This document shows, piece by piece, positions 44,065 through 56,800 of a DNA stretch of 64,000 bases (within the stretch, counting starts at the first letter, position 1; every line of letters starts with the position of its first letter). The notes under the pieces were generated by a model. It ran no database searches. It saw only the letters and a program-made list of their open reading frames with translations, and had not been told where the DNA came from. The position numbers were made by a program, and so were the translations under genes. Source of the DNA: Lenzites betulinus (lineage: Eukaryota > Basidiomycota > Agaricomycetes > Polyporales > Polyporaceae); contig JABYQU010000012.1 of assembly GCA_022264855.1 (NCBI GenBank), positions 372,001 through 436,000 of the forward strand, written 5' to 3'.

Positions 44065-47000
44065 TTAGAACGCGATTTCGTGGGCGTGGTGATCGGCATA
44101 CTTGTTCACATAGAAGGCATTAAAAGCATCTAAGGAGTCGGTGTAAGTAAGAGTACGTGGTATGAAATTGGTACCTGACACGCCGATAAGGTGAGCTGCA
44201 CGAAGCATACAATCAAGATGTACTACGGATTTGACTAGAAGTCCCTGATCGTCCATATGAGGCTCCACAATCCACATGCCAGTGTCCTCACACGGCGTGT
44301 CCTGAGACCGAACAAACCAAGACACAAGCGCACACGGGTACACGATGCCGTTGTCATGCCTGAAGGAGAACAGGAGGTGGATGCGTACGACCGCGAGCCC
44401 GCGGAAACCGGGAAGAGTGTCATTGTCGACGACGAAAGCGCAGTCGTGGCGTGCGGGCCCTCCGCGCCATGATAGACAAGACCGAAGACGCTCCCTCTTC
44501 ATGCCCTTGACGCCGGAGAGATCGCTTGGGGCGTAAAATACAGCGAGGGCCGACGGAAACACCGAGAGTCTTCGCGGGCAGGGGGGACAGATGTTGACGT
44601 CGAGTTCGTCACCGCCGATGTCTACGTCCGCGTTGACTTGGACGTACAGGAAGCGTCGAATGAGGTCGCCAAGTTGGGGGGTTTCGATCGCGTCGGCGAT
44701 GCCTTCGGTTGTCTTCGGAAAGCCTCGGACTGACAAGCAATTCAGACTTGGTATGCGTTCGTGCTAAGGATTCTGCTCACCTTGGCGTTTGGCTAGCGTA
44801 ACTTCCCCTAGTACATCACCGTCAACGGGTCCATCGTCGTCGTCCTCCCGCGCGGCTGCTTGTGCGTCGATGAGCTCCACGGGGTCGTGCACCCTGTCAT
44901 CCTCCAACCCCAGGCCGGCCCAGATGTCCTCCTCCTCATGCGCTGGCGCGCGTATGCACGAGCCGTTGAGCATACCTCGAGACGTGAAGTCTGCCCGCGC
45001 TGCAGCGAGCTTCTCGAGTCGCTGATTCGTGATCAACATCTGTCCAAGGGCTTCGTATCGATTGGATCGGCGGTAGGGTTCTTTCACGGCTTTGATATGT
45101 TTCGACTCCGTGATCGAGGAGCAGAGACCGTTCGGGGCACCGAATTGTTGTATCAGAAACGGATAATGCGTCATGGAATGTTGTCGGGGGAGAGAGAAGC
45201 CTTCCGGGAGCCGTACACCAATCTCTTCGAAGATTACGCGGTCGCGATGAAAGCGCTCCAGTGCATCCTCGATCTGGACCAGTGTGTCGGTCGTGATGAT
45301 GTCTCGCCGCACGAGATAGCAGAAATCCATGAACGCGCTGAGGGCGCGCACCATTTGCGCGGGGACGTGGCCCGCGATAGCAGGCAGATAAACCTGTTAC
45401 AAGGGAGTATCAGCGTTGTGCTGCTGAGGCTGACAAACTTGGGCCATGTACCTTCATCAGCGCCTTAGAATCATCGCCTGTCCACTGTTTGAAGCCTCGG
45501 CCCTCCGGAAATCGTCGTAAACCTGGGAAACTGGGAACGACGGCGATCCTGATGCATGTACTTGTCAATCAGCATCATGGCACGGGCGCATATGTGCAGT
45601 TTGTATCCTAACCTTCTGTCAATGTCGGCGAGGATCGTCGCCGCGCCAGCTTGGCCATGCTTGAGTTCCAAATAGTGGCCTACCCACGTAACGAGGTGAT
45701 CCTTGAACGTGCCCTTGATGATTTGATGTAGGAGGTCCGGAGACAGCATGTCATGAATGTCCGCGCGCGGAAAGCCAGTCGTGAACGGCTGCAAAGAGAC
45801 CATTGTCAGCGTCATGCCTCACGGACGAACATGGACGGAATATGGCGACTGACCACAAGGTCTCCGACAATACCGTACTCTTCCCAAAGGACCTTGAGGT
45901 CCAGTGCTTGGAGGAGAGCTTGCGTATGTTGATGACATCGTCGGGGGCCATTGGCATTGTCGAGCTCAGTTCGATGAGACGTACATCTACGGTGATCGTC
46001 AGCGCGGGCATAGGAAGCTCGGAGGAAACACCTGCTACTCACTTCGCACACCAGCCCTGCACGACGCATGCCAGGAGGACTTGCTCTGGATAGTCGGCGA
46101 TGTAAGGCCCCAAACCATATATCAGACGGCGGAAGTGGCCATCAGCGCAGCGGACTATTTCTGCGACGGTCATGCCGGCTCGCAATGGTTCTAGGATTGT
46201 CCGTAGTGACGCATGGAACAATTGACGGCGGAACTTGCGGAACCGTGGATCTTTGGCGAACTCACGATCAGCTAGAAGTGCACCCGCATCGGAGTCAGCG
46301 CTGATCAGGACATATGATTCATGATATGTAAGGGCTTACTCTTGGGGACCGCGAGGAATGCAACCAGGGAGACCGCATTGCGTTGGGCGCGACGGGCAGC
46401 ATTGCGAACCAGTCCGTTGGATAGGTAGAGAGGGTAGTACTCGTTCTGGCCGGTAGCGACCGATACCGTTGTCTTGTCGCTTCCTAGAATGACAGGACAG
46501 AATGTGGCGTCGGTATTGACGGGATCTTCAGAGAGGATGTCCTATATGCGCGAAAACCATGTTGAGATCCGTGAAAGCCCACGGAACACAAACAGGACGA
46601 AGGGTTACTCACCGCTTGCTGCCAACACCAGTCACCCGACATGAAATCTTGATATGCTCGCTGATCACCGTGGAATACCTGCTTGGGCGCGAAGTCCATG
46701 TCGTTCGCAAAATCCGTGTTTCCTACCTGGGTGTGCAACACGCGGCGCGGGCAACGATACCAGACGGCGTACTCTCGAAGCATCCAGGGGGGGACATTGT
46801 CATTGGGGCGCTCACCAGTGTATGTGACCTTGAACTCCTGCCATGGTATATCACCGAGCGGGATGTTGTCGATGCTTTCATACACGTCTTTGGCGTTTGC
46901 GAAAGGCGGGTCTTGCCCAGGCGGGAGCGTCGCCGCCCACAGTTGCATGAGCTCGTTAATGTTTCCAGCAGACATCTGCTCCTTCTTGAAAAGAAAGTCC

Positions 47001-47520
47001 GCAAGCTCGAAGTGGGGACGTGAAGGGTAGGGTGAGAAATCGTTCGGCTGGCGTGCATCGGGGGCAGGGGGGGGGCATCGGGGGGCAGCGGTTCGCCTGC
47101 TTCGTCGCATGGCCGGCCTACAAGATCAACAGAGTGTGAGGTGAGCGTGATCGAGTGTTGTAGGACGATACTGATCTCACCTGTTATAGTAGAATGCGTA
47201 ACCGTCAGGGATCCATCGACCGGGATATTTGCCATGGGCGGCGCATCCTGTCCTGGTAGGGGATCCTGAGCCCCTGGACCTTCATCAGGGGGGAGAGGCG
47301 GGCTTTCGGGACGGGGACTGGGCGAGACACCTCGAGCAGCGTGTACGACGTCCTCACCCGGCCCCAATGGCGCAGGCACGACGTGTACAGCGGAGATGTG
47401 ACGCTGGCGCCCACCGGTGGTTTTGAAAAGCTTTCTACAGCCGGGTAGGAGACAGGGCAGCGTAGCAGCCACAAACCGACGCTTATGCATGCTGGTGGAC
47501 TGCCATCCGGAGCGGGACAT
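44065..47520 (-). CDS. Plavaka-type transposase B, apparent frameshift
   Basis: A close relative of transposase A on the opposite strand. The start is MSRSGWQS at 47520, or the ATG at 47490. An N-terminal finger (CLLPGC, HISAVH) is followed by [116 protein letters not shown] and a C-terminal [12 protein letters not shown] block, ending YVNKYADHHAHEIAF. Between the finger linker and the core the frame shifts by one at a run of nine G (plus strand 47067-47075). It is either a slippage mutation that inactivates the copy or a sequencing error. Everything else appears open with ordinary introns, so decay, if real, is recent. Confidence 0.84.
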
Positions 47521-48263
47521 AAGTAAAGTGTACTGATCATATAGTAGTAGCCATTGTACGCACATAAGCAACCTCGTTCAAGTTGGATTTGAAGACTCGG
47601 CGGCGGCGGACGTGGTATGTGAGAGACCGTGCGTTCTGAGACGTAAAGCTAGACGAAATAAACGGCCGGCAACGACAGAGAGAATGCAAGCGACACTGAG
47701 ATCAATGACCTTGAAATCCGCGCGGCTTCGAACTGCAAGGGCCGGGGAGCACAAGGCTGAGGCGACGTTCTGAGAGTTGGAGTTGAAGTGGGGCGATAAG
47801 ACGATGGAGTCAGGCATGGTGCCGAATATGCGGGGGCCCGGGGTAATCATTACTACGCATGTCGGGGCGCAATCATAGCCGTGGTCCGTGACATGAACCC
47901 AGATTTCCTGTATATGTAGCGGTTAGTTTGGGTCAAACTGACGTCCTTGGTATGTCGTACCTGCTCTGTACATGATGACGTCGAGGGGCACTGACAATCT
48001 TTAGGCAGCCTGCATCGACGTCCAACATAGGCGATGGGCGCGGCGGCACTGCCGCGTCAAAGGTACTGGCGCGAATGCTGCCCGACGGAGTGGCTTGCGT
48101 GTCCGGAGTCTGGGCCGCAGTCATCTTGACCCATCGATGGTGGCGTTCAGCACGATACCTGCACGTCGAGAGAGTCAGCGCAGGCCCTCGCATCTCCCAC
48201 CACCAACACCAGTCAAAACTCACCAAGTCCCACGACCTTTCCCCCCGCGGTAGCAATATCCTA
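47521..48263. other. divergent intergenic region
   Basis: 743 bp between the start of transposase B and the next plus-strand gene. No convincing gene; two short minus frames lack support. Confidence 0.5.
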
Positions 48264-50981
48264 ATGGCTAAGTCGACGTCGGTTCCTGTGCATCGACCTC
48301 AGTCGCCGCAGCATCGCATGGCAACCCGAGCGAAAAATTCCACCGTTCATCCTGGCTTACCTGACGTTGCTGGATGGAATCCCGACGTGCCTGACCAACT
48401 TCCTTTGCCCCCCGCGCAGCGTCGCGCTGAGGCAGCGGCAACCAAAAAGGCTAACGAGGCTGAGGCCGCTCGGAAGGCAGCGGTACAGCAGGCTGCCATC
48501 TTGAAGGCAGCTGGCATTGAAGATCGTCAAAAGGAGGCCGACGTAGCCGCGGGTGAAGCTCGTCGTCACCCGAAGCGCCCGAAACCGAAACCTCGCCCAC
48601 GCGGTGTTCAACGTTCTGCAGCACCAGAAAGCAAGGGTTAGTGCAACTTATTACTAGCATGATGATATGTATGAATCACTAACCCTTATATCCGCTAGAT
48701 GTGCCGAAGGACGTCGAACAAGTGGACGTCTCCTCGTTGATGACGTGTCAGGATCCCAGCGCCGCGCTGCCAGGGGGCAACGGTAGTGACACGGCGATGA
48801 CACAGATGGTTGTTGAGCCCCTACCTGAGGATGAGCCCATGCGCGACGCGGGCCAGCTCGCAGGCTGCAGCCATAACCCTGGTGAGTATTGTTGCCAGCG
48901 AGGCAGCAAACATCAGTACTCACAATAGTTTGTGCACAGAGTCACATCCGCCGGGCGACAGCGTCTTGGGTGGCATGAGCGAGGCCGAGTCTCAACCAGG
49001 AGACGTAGAGAGCGAAGCCAGCGCGTCTGCTTTTGAGCCCGACGACGCGGAGGAGCAGAGCGACGAGTGGGAGGAGGACGACGTGGTTGCAGTACAGCCT
49101 GTGAGAAAAGCTAACAGGCGTCTTGCGAAGGTTCATCGCACGGATATCACCGCCGTGAGATCCAATCCAGGCGTACCACCGAAACGGAAATCTGTGACAT
49201 CCAGCATTGACCTCGGACAAGCGTGAGTGATTGTTGACGTGGCTCTCAGCGCTCGCTGACGCTTCTCTACCCACTACCACCCAAACCAACCACCCGTCGT
49301 CCTCATCTCAGCGAACAAGCATCCGGCGAGGCGTCCAAGAAGCCGAGGATATCGGCGACACCCACAGGCCTCCGCACTGGCTGGAACGCCCCTACAAGCA
49401 GCACAACGCCACTCGCTCCGAAGGGCAAGCACTCTCAGGCCACGGGCTCTGCGGCCTTGCTACCGACTCAACGCCTTGCCACTACCGCACCATCACTTTC
49501 GACCACGCCTCGCCCAACCAAGAGCGCTGCTCCGACGTCGGTGCGCCAGGCCTCCAGCCTGCGAGAACTGTAAGTAGTACCTCGCATCCGCAGGGACATG
49601 TAACTAACACAGTCGTCTCTTTACTCAGTGCCTCCCAGTACCAGCCTGCACACAGATCCAACAACGCCCAAAACACACCGGCTCGGGACGCTGAACATAT
49701 AGACTACAGCGGTCTGAACGAATATGGAGGCCTGCAAGATGAGGATGACTCCGCCGAAGCCGCTGCTGCCAGCACTCAGTCTGCCGCCAAGTGGAAACTG
49801 AAGGCCCTCGACAGTGAGCCCTCAATGTCGGAGGAGGACACCTTTGTAAGCACACGGAACGTCTCTACCGTTGACTACACTGACCGCACCCAGCCCGAAG
49901 ACACCATGACCGAAGTCGCGCATGTTCCGGCGCGCACCGTCACCAATATGGTGCGCGTGAGCCACCGCCCCCCTGGACTGACTGCGCAGAACCGTCGCCG
50001 CTGGACCACGAATGATCTCGACGAGATCATTCGCCAACGCTTCACGCACGTATTCATCCCGCTCACTCGCACGTCCATGAGCCGTATGCCACCGTGGCAC
50101 AGCATGTCCATTGACGAACGGCAGACTCTTTTCGACCGCGTCTTCCCATCCTTCGCCCATCCCATCGAGATGAATGACGTAGTGTTCACTCTGGTAAGCC
50201 GTTCATGTCCTTGTACGTTTGATGTCACTAACAACTAGCACTGCAATGAAACATAGATGAACAGTCGTATAACGGAATGGCAGAGCAAGTTTGCTGCAGC
50301 AGCGTTGACTGTCCTCGACAACCACTTCGTCAAGACCGGGATGGCTCAACCCGAGGTCCGTGCGACTTGGTGTCGTGAACAGCTCGGCACCAGCGTCGCC
50401 GCCATGAAGGCGCCATTCATGTGGGAGACATGGGACAGTGGCAAGAAGAAGGTACGTATGCACATCGCCTCTCTGCGGTCATGCCATGCTCACCATTCTA
50501 TGACTGGTTGTGACAGGGGTGTTTTCAAGGCGAGCTCGTCCTCAAGACCTTTGGCATCGTACACATCCCGGTCATTCAAGCAGTCCCTCAAGAACTACGG
50601 GCCACAGAGGGTGACTCGGAAGGTCGTCCCTGCGGTGCCCTAATCCTTGCCGTGCTCGCTGTAAGGATCCCGGACTTTCATCATCATGTCTCGCTGATTT
50701 CTTCCACACAGGTTGAGCGTGCGCTCAGCATCTGGCTCACTGGCACCCGTGTCATCCAGTCCGGAGCCCCCGGCCATTTCTCCGCCGATAACTGGGGCGA
50801 CAGGACAGTCGTATTGCGTGGGGTCGCCAAGAGCTCGACCAAGGTGGCCAAACTGTTCGAACGTGCTCAGAAGATGTCCTGCGAGCGCTGGATTGCAATA
50901 ATCGATGCCGCACGCGCCCATTACCGCCGACACAAGGCCATTCCATCGGGAATTTCGCGGGAAGTCTGCAACCACTTGTAA
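48264..50981 (+). CDS. paralogue of the 17-20 kb protein; disordered N-half, conserved C-terminal domain
   Basis: Eight exons (48264-48636, 48699-48881, 48940-49222, 49312-49569, 49629-50193, 50257-50451, 50517-50660, 50712-50981) encode about 756 residues. Residues 1-365 are basic, Ala/Lys-rich or acidic low complexity (SDEWEEDD). The C-terminal 250 residues contain FMWETWDSGKKKGCFQGEL, FGIVHIPVIQAVP, RPCGALILAVLAVERALSIW and a TWO-strand-like end. Exon 7 is 144 nt, in the same phase and ending immediately before Val-Glu-Arg, exactly as in the gene at 17171-20425. A 48-bp GTAAGC...CCCAG stretch inside exon 5 (after EEDTF) could be an optional in-frame intron. Function unknown; DUF6532-like at best. 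Confidence 0.74.
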
Positions 50982-51540
50982 GTACTGACAAGAAATGAAA
51001 GGAATAGAATATGGAGAAGAATTGCGAGGGTCCTTTGATGTGGATGTAACCATAAGGACCCTTTGACAATCAGTATCGGACTTGCGGATTCTTGGAAGTC
51101 TTGTACATCCTGCAAGCAAATATATTGGTCTTAATGTCTTTGATAAATCCCACAGAGCTCGCAACACTTCGACTTAATACAGCCTGTTAGATCAGGTTAT
51201 ATGAGAAGCTTAAGCCGGGCAAGTGGTATCGCATTTGTGGGACATGCCAAGGTTGCCAGGTTGTTACATGCAGTTAGACCTTGACGGTGTACTGTAATGG
51301 CTTGCCAGGAGCCCATTCCGGACACCGGCATTGGTCTGTTTGAGTAGGCGCACAGTCGTTGATCCATTCACCATGACCGCAATACAGAAAGCAGCCGTAG
51401 TGCGAAATCAGGAAGCGCACAACAGAAATATCAAGCAATGACATCGGAATCAAATTGGTAGTGACACGGTCGTACTATCCCTACAACCCCTGCTGATACG
51501 AAGCGAAAGAAGTGTGCCCTAAGCACCGCCGTGTGCCCCC
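50982..51540. other. convergent intergenic region
   Basis: 559 bp between the convergent ends of the paralogue gene and the DUF6698-type gene. A GTAAGT overlaps the stop of the former, so an extra 3' exon is possible; otherwise nothing seen. Confidence 0.5.
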
Positions 51541-53104
51541 TCATGCATCAGCTGCCAGCGCCGCTGCCGCTGTCGCCGGCGCCGCCGTGCCGCCAGCTCC
51601 TGTTTGGGCTGCCGCCGCCGCATCGGCGGCCTGCATGGCAGCAACCATGGCCTGAAGACCGTGGTTCACCGTGTCTGTCTGCGTCCCGTGGTGGTGACTA
51701 GGGAAGACGGCCCTGAGAGGAGAGGATGCGCATAGGGGTCAGTATCTACTGTAATCATGCGGAAGTACTCGGAAGCAAACGAAGAATACGCACCTGTTCC
51801 ACCAATCAAGGAGCTCCGCAACGGGGGCGGCGAGACTTGGGTTCTCGAAGTACTCGACAAGGCTCCTCTGGAAGGTAATGGTGTTGTTGTTCTTATTGTT
51901 CTTGTTGAATACCGCAGTCGATGATAGCGCGAAGTGGACCTAAGACTCTCGGAAGAGAAGGCACGGGGCCAAATGATATCAGTGTCAGCAGGATCGTTAA
52001 TCGGATTAACGACACAGACAGACTCGTTAGAACGACATGATGTACCTGTGTAGCACAATAGATGATTGACCCGGGGGTCACCTTGGTCATACCGTGGATT
52101 GCGGCATTGCCAGCGCGGGTGCCTCGGTTCTCATTGACGGTGTCGTCCCTGGTTGCTGATGATGGACTGAGAAAGATGTGCCGGAATGCCTACAACAGCG
52201 AGACACATGTGAGCATCAACGAATACGGAGACGGTGATTAAAACACGTACCGACAATAGAAGGCGGCCACGCAGGAAGGACAGCCAGGGGAGTTGCGGAT
52301 TATACTGGTGCTCGTCAAACGCGAACTTTGGCCAATGTGATCCGTTGACGGGGATACCACCTATGGTGGCCTGATGTGTTTCAAGAAGCTTGCGGATACT
52401 TCACTGCGCGTCAGGACATCCATTTAATCATGACAGTGGTGGGGTACATACTTATCATCGTCATAATTGAGCTCTATAGGGCATAGGAGGCGACCGGTAA
52501 CGGGGTTGCCAAATCCGCGCTGGGTTTTGTCCTTGGGGTGCAGAACTACGCCGGCAGCTGCTAGCTCGCTAGACAACCACTCAACGATTGCGATCTTGAT
52601 GGACCGGGTGTCGTCTGACCTGGCAGCGTTGCTCCCAGAGAGGAGCTGCGCGGCAGAAAGGGGCTCATCAGTGAGTGACGAAGCTAGTACTATGGAGAGA
52701 GCTGCGCTTACTGCAGCTCCGACACGGGTGACAGGCTGGGCTGCGTTGGGGTCCACCAGCATTGCGGCAAGATTTGGAATCATACGGAGCAGCGTCTCCC
52801 ATGACCTAAAGTTGCGATGTTGCCTATATTGCACAATGATAAGCGATGTAGTCCTGAGCCCAATATGAGGAAAAACGTACTCCGGAGTATACTCGTCTGG
52901 CGAACGCTCGAGATCGTACTCCATCCCGGCCTGGATGACGATGACAGGAAGGACAAACATGTCTACAGTCCGAGCAAAGTGACGGCCAAACGGCTTAAGT
53001 GGGTCTTGAGCAGCTGCTCGTTGACGGCCGGTAGCAGTAAGCGCCACTGGCGCAAAAGGAAGAGCAGATGACTGCAGTGGTTGCTGACCTGTAGCGTGCG
53101 CCAT
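51541..53104 (-). CDS. DUF6698-type protein
   Basis: Seven exons (52881-53104, 52712-52805, 52452-52645, 52251-52398, 52046-52189, 51794-51939, 51541-51712) encode 373 residues. The core matches a basidiomycete-specific family that I recall as DUF6698: SWETLLRMIP, NAARSDDTRSIKIAIVEWL, TQRGFGNPVTGRLLCPIEL, LPWLSFLRGRLLLSAFRHIFLSPSSA, GNAAIHGMTKVTPGSIIYCATQVHFALSS and ELLDWWNRAVFPS. The tail is Ala-rich. No catalytic residues are known for the family. Such genes are abundant near transposons in polypores. One acceptor (GAAG before exon 4) is atypical but required by phase and conservation. Confidence 0.82.
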
Positions 53105-53862
53105 AGCGAAACAAAGCGGAGAGCAGAGAAATGTGTTAAAGAATAAGACGAAGTCGCAGGAGTGAAATGGCGGGGGGGATTAAGTTGACCGTGACAGTCT
53201 CCAACTCCGAGTCTTATATCCATGCGCCATGCAATTTGTGGTGCTGGCAAATAATCAGCCGTGCCTTGGCGAGGGCTGATAGGAGCTTACATTGGGGTAC
53301 AAGGGATATCAGAAGAGATTATCTGGTGCAATGCACGTCAGCAGCGGGCCGACACATTGAGGGTCAGGGACTTGGAACGGACCTCGCAACGGGCTGAAGA
53401 TTGTGCAATCTGTGGGCCTGGGGCCATGTGTTAGTAAAGCGGTTAGTCGGCATAGTAGATGACGATCGGGCGGGCGACTCGGTTGTGTACGCAGGTGCTA
53501 GCGCGAGCATTACAAGAGTGCAAATGGTACATCAGAGTCATAACCTTGCCCATTTTCAATATCCTCATCCTCCTCGAAGTCCTCGTCCCCCGAAACCGAG
53601 CCGCCTGAGGGTTCGGATACGTGTGTTGTGGTCCCATGCATGGATTCTAGGTCTACTAGAATTGCATGATCATGAGTTCGGGTGCAAACAACTGTTAGAA
53701 GAGCGTGATCGCACCTGTATCATCTTGCTCATTGGATGTAGTAGCACTCGAGCAGTGAGACATGACAGAGGGTGAAAGTAGTGTGCCGTGACCAACAGCG
53801 CCCCCGAGATAACGCATGAACATGTCTCTGTCGACAAACCTATAGTTCAAGTCAGAAGGCTA
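53105..53862. other. intergenic region
   Basis: 758 bp between the DUF6698-type start and the end of transposase C, both on minus. No recognisable gene; one plus-strand frame at 53401-53775 looks like chance. Confidence 0.5.
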
Positions 53863-56800
53863 TCAGCCCTCTGCGGAGCAAGCGGCCATGTACCAGCATT
53901 GAAAGGCGTACCAATTGACATAATACCGTTCCCAGTCCGTATGATTGTCGGATGGTGGGCGAGACAGAGATGAGGGCCGCAGGAGGATAGATGTGCGTCC
54001 CTCAGCAAAAGCAGGAACAAGGTGGCAACCACGAACAACGTCCGCGGGATCCAAGAACTCGAACGCGCCGCCATCTGACTCGGGAACAAACCCAATACGG
54101 TCGAGTCGCTTTGCTGCCCATCCGCTGCGCCACTCTGGATCGCGCCCGAACCAACGAACATGTAGAAACTCCATGCGCTTCGGAGGTAGCATGGCCCCGT
54201 TCCGCCCATCGAAAACATTGGCATGGTAGATCCCAATGACCTTAGCATACCAGAAATGTGTCGCATGACTGTCTTCGGGCTGATCCTCGTTTGAAAGGAC
54301 CATCACATGACAGTGGTCAGTCCCGAGATGAATGATATCCTGTGCACGGCGGACATCGTACGTGGTGTAGTTGATACGCATTGTCTGATGGCGGTAGATG
54401 CGATCGTGCTCAAAGTGGAAGAAGCGGAGCTGGTCTTCCGCAATGTTTGCGAGGAGCAGGTCGGGGGTCGCGGCACAGATGAGACGTCGAACAAGATGCT
54501 CCTTCAACCTCTGAATGAAGTCCTAACAACAGCGGTCAGTCAGTTCACTATCCTTCCGAATGCGCATAGAAATAATTAATAAATGTACCTTGGCGGCGGG
54601 ATCCGTCAAGTGAATTCGCACAAAGTGTGGAAGGTACTCGTACGTCTTCTGTGATCGCGCAATGTGATGATGATCAGACAATGGTATGTGCTCGCCTTCG
54701 TGGAACTCGTCTTCTGCCTGGGTTCGCCGTGCAGAACCTGTTGGTTTGGGAGGCTGAGGGGATGTGTGAGGCACTGGAGGCGCCGCGCCAGGGGAGCCAG
54801 GAGCCGTGTTGTCTTTCGTGAGTTCGTGGGAGATGTGTTGTAACCGTGTCTCTCTCCGTTCGATATTGGTCAACTGGTGGATGAAGTCCTTCTTGCTAGT
54901 ACGGGCATAGCGTCGTTTGGCGATACGATGCGCCAGCTCTCCCTGAAAGAGTGCCATCAGATCTTGAACAAAGCCAGCGCGTGTAAGTATTGACAAGGAC
55001 TCACGATCTGGGTCGAGTGCGAGTCCATCGTGCCAACAGACACGATGCAGTCGGGATAATCCCCAAGTGAATGTAGTTTATACGTATTCATATTAAACTC
55101 CTTCCGTCGCGGAGCTCCCTTGCCAGGCGGGGTTGCTGTCGGGGCCGCCATCACAGATATTGATGTTGCGGGTGCGCCGCCCTCGCGCTGTGGACCACGC
55201 TGTTGCTGGCGCTGCAAGCGCGCCTTGGCCTCCTTGGGGAGCTCCGTCGTCTGGTATGCTGCACATGTGACATTACTGAACCGTCGCAGAGAATTAGAAA
55301 ATATGCGGAAGAACACGCGGACAAGGCTGATTGTGGAGTCAGTATGCATGCGGAGTTTATGAAGGGCGTGGAGACAGGCAGTGTCGAACAGAACATCGAG
55401 GACTATCTTATTATGCGGTTGCGGGAGTAGGGCTTCTATGACGGGGATGAAGCACTATCCAAAGTAGCAGCATGAGAATCTCAAACAGCGGGGAGACAGA
55501 AGCAAGAGCAAACCTGGAGGGCGTCCTCAAAGTCTCGCGCGGCCATCTGTTTCATTTCTGATACGTTTCCCGAGAAGCGTCGAATGGTGTCGCGGCCAAA
55601 TATTGGTACTTGTCGGAAGCTACAGGTGGCAATATTGCATGAGTTTTTACTTAGTATAAGGGTAGTGATCTGGCAAAATGCACCATACGCACCGCTCATT
55701 AAAGTCCCGTACACGAACCTCAGACTCGGCATGGAGGATGCGAATCAGATGAATCATAAGATTCTTCCAGACACCGAGCTCCCATTCGTGCAGGAAATCG
55801 GGCACGAAGAGCGAGTGAAAATTTGGTACAAAGGGTCCGAGACGTTCCGAAAACGCATTCTGGGCTAGCAGGTTAGCCAACACTATATTGGGACCCTGGC
55901 AACATGTGTGTGTATGGACGTACCACGGTTGGAACAAGTGATTGAGGCTTGAGCAGGTTCTCGACTACCGTGCTGCCGATGCCTTTGCCTTGCTCGTATA
56001 TGAACAGGCGTGCAGTATTCACCTTGAAGCGACGATCCACGCTGTCGACACGCAGCTTCTGAACACGCGTGGACATGTCACGCATGGTACCAACCGCGTT
56101 GATGTTGTCCTTCGCAACAAGACAGCGTGGGCATGGGCAATTACCCATATCGCGTACGGTGGCCAGAAGGACTCTGTACATCAGCATCAGAATGGACATA
56201 AATCGACACAACAAGGTGGCAGACATACTTCTCCGGATAGTCAGCAGAATAAGTAAAAAAGCGTGGGTATAGCCGTCTTGTGATCCCGTCGTAGCACTCC
56301 ACTACGATGCCGTGCTGGCATGCATGAACAAACCCGTCGCTGAGCAAAACACGCCAGATTCCATGCATGAGTTCACGACGGCAATGTGTCAGTATTTTGT
56401 CGATTCCTTGGTTCTCGGTATGCTTGTGTATGAGATCGTCGATGTCCGATGGCAGCTGGGACGTCATAGAATGAGTTTGCAATATTCCTTGAATGTCGTG
56501 GAAGATACATGCCTTGGGTATATACGCGACATGATGACACGCATTCGACGAGGGACGTCCGCGTGCATACTTCGACTGGTTCCCGAAAAGGAGGTAGATA
56601 GGCCAAAGAGACGCATTGCCGTATTCCGCGAGATGGGTCGAATCGGACCATGGCATGCACGCAACGACAGCTCGCGGCAGGTCGCAGCCAGGTTCCCGAG
56701 GAGATCGTTGCAGCTCAGCATCAGCATCCAGAAACGCGTTAGATGTATACAGCTCGCCGTAGACCTTCTCGAGAGGGGGTGCACACCCTCCCGACGTGCG

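Noticed and set aside
44860..45468. Plus-strand frame of 202 codons
   Set aside because: It is antisense to the conserved core of transposase B.
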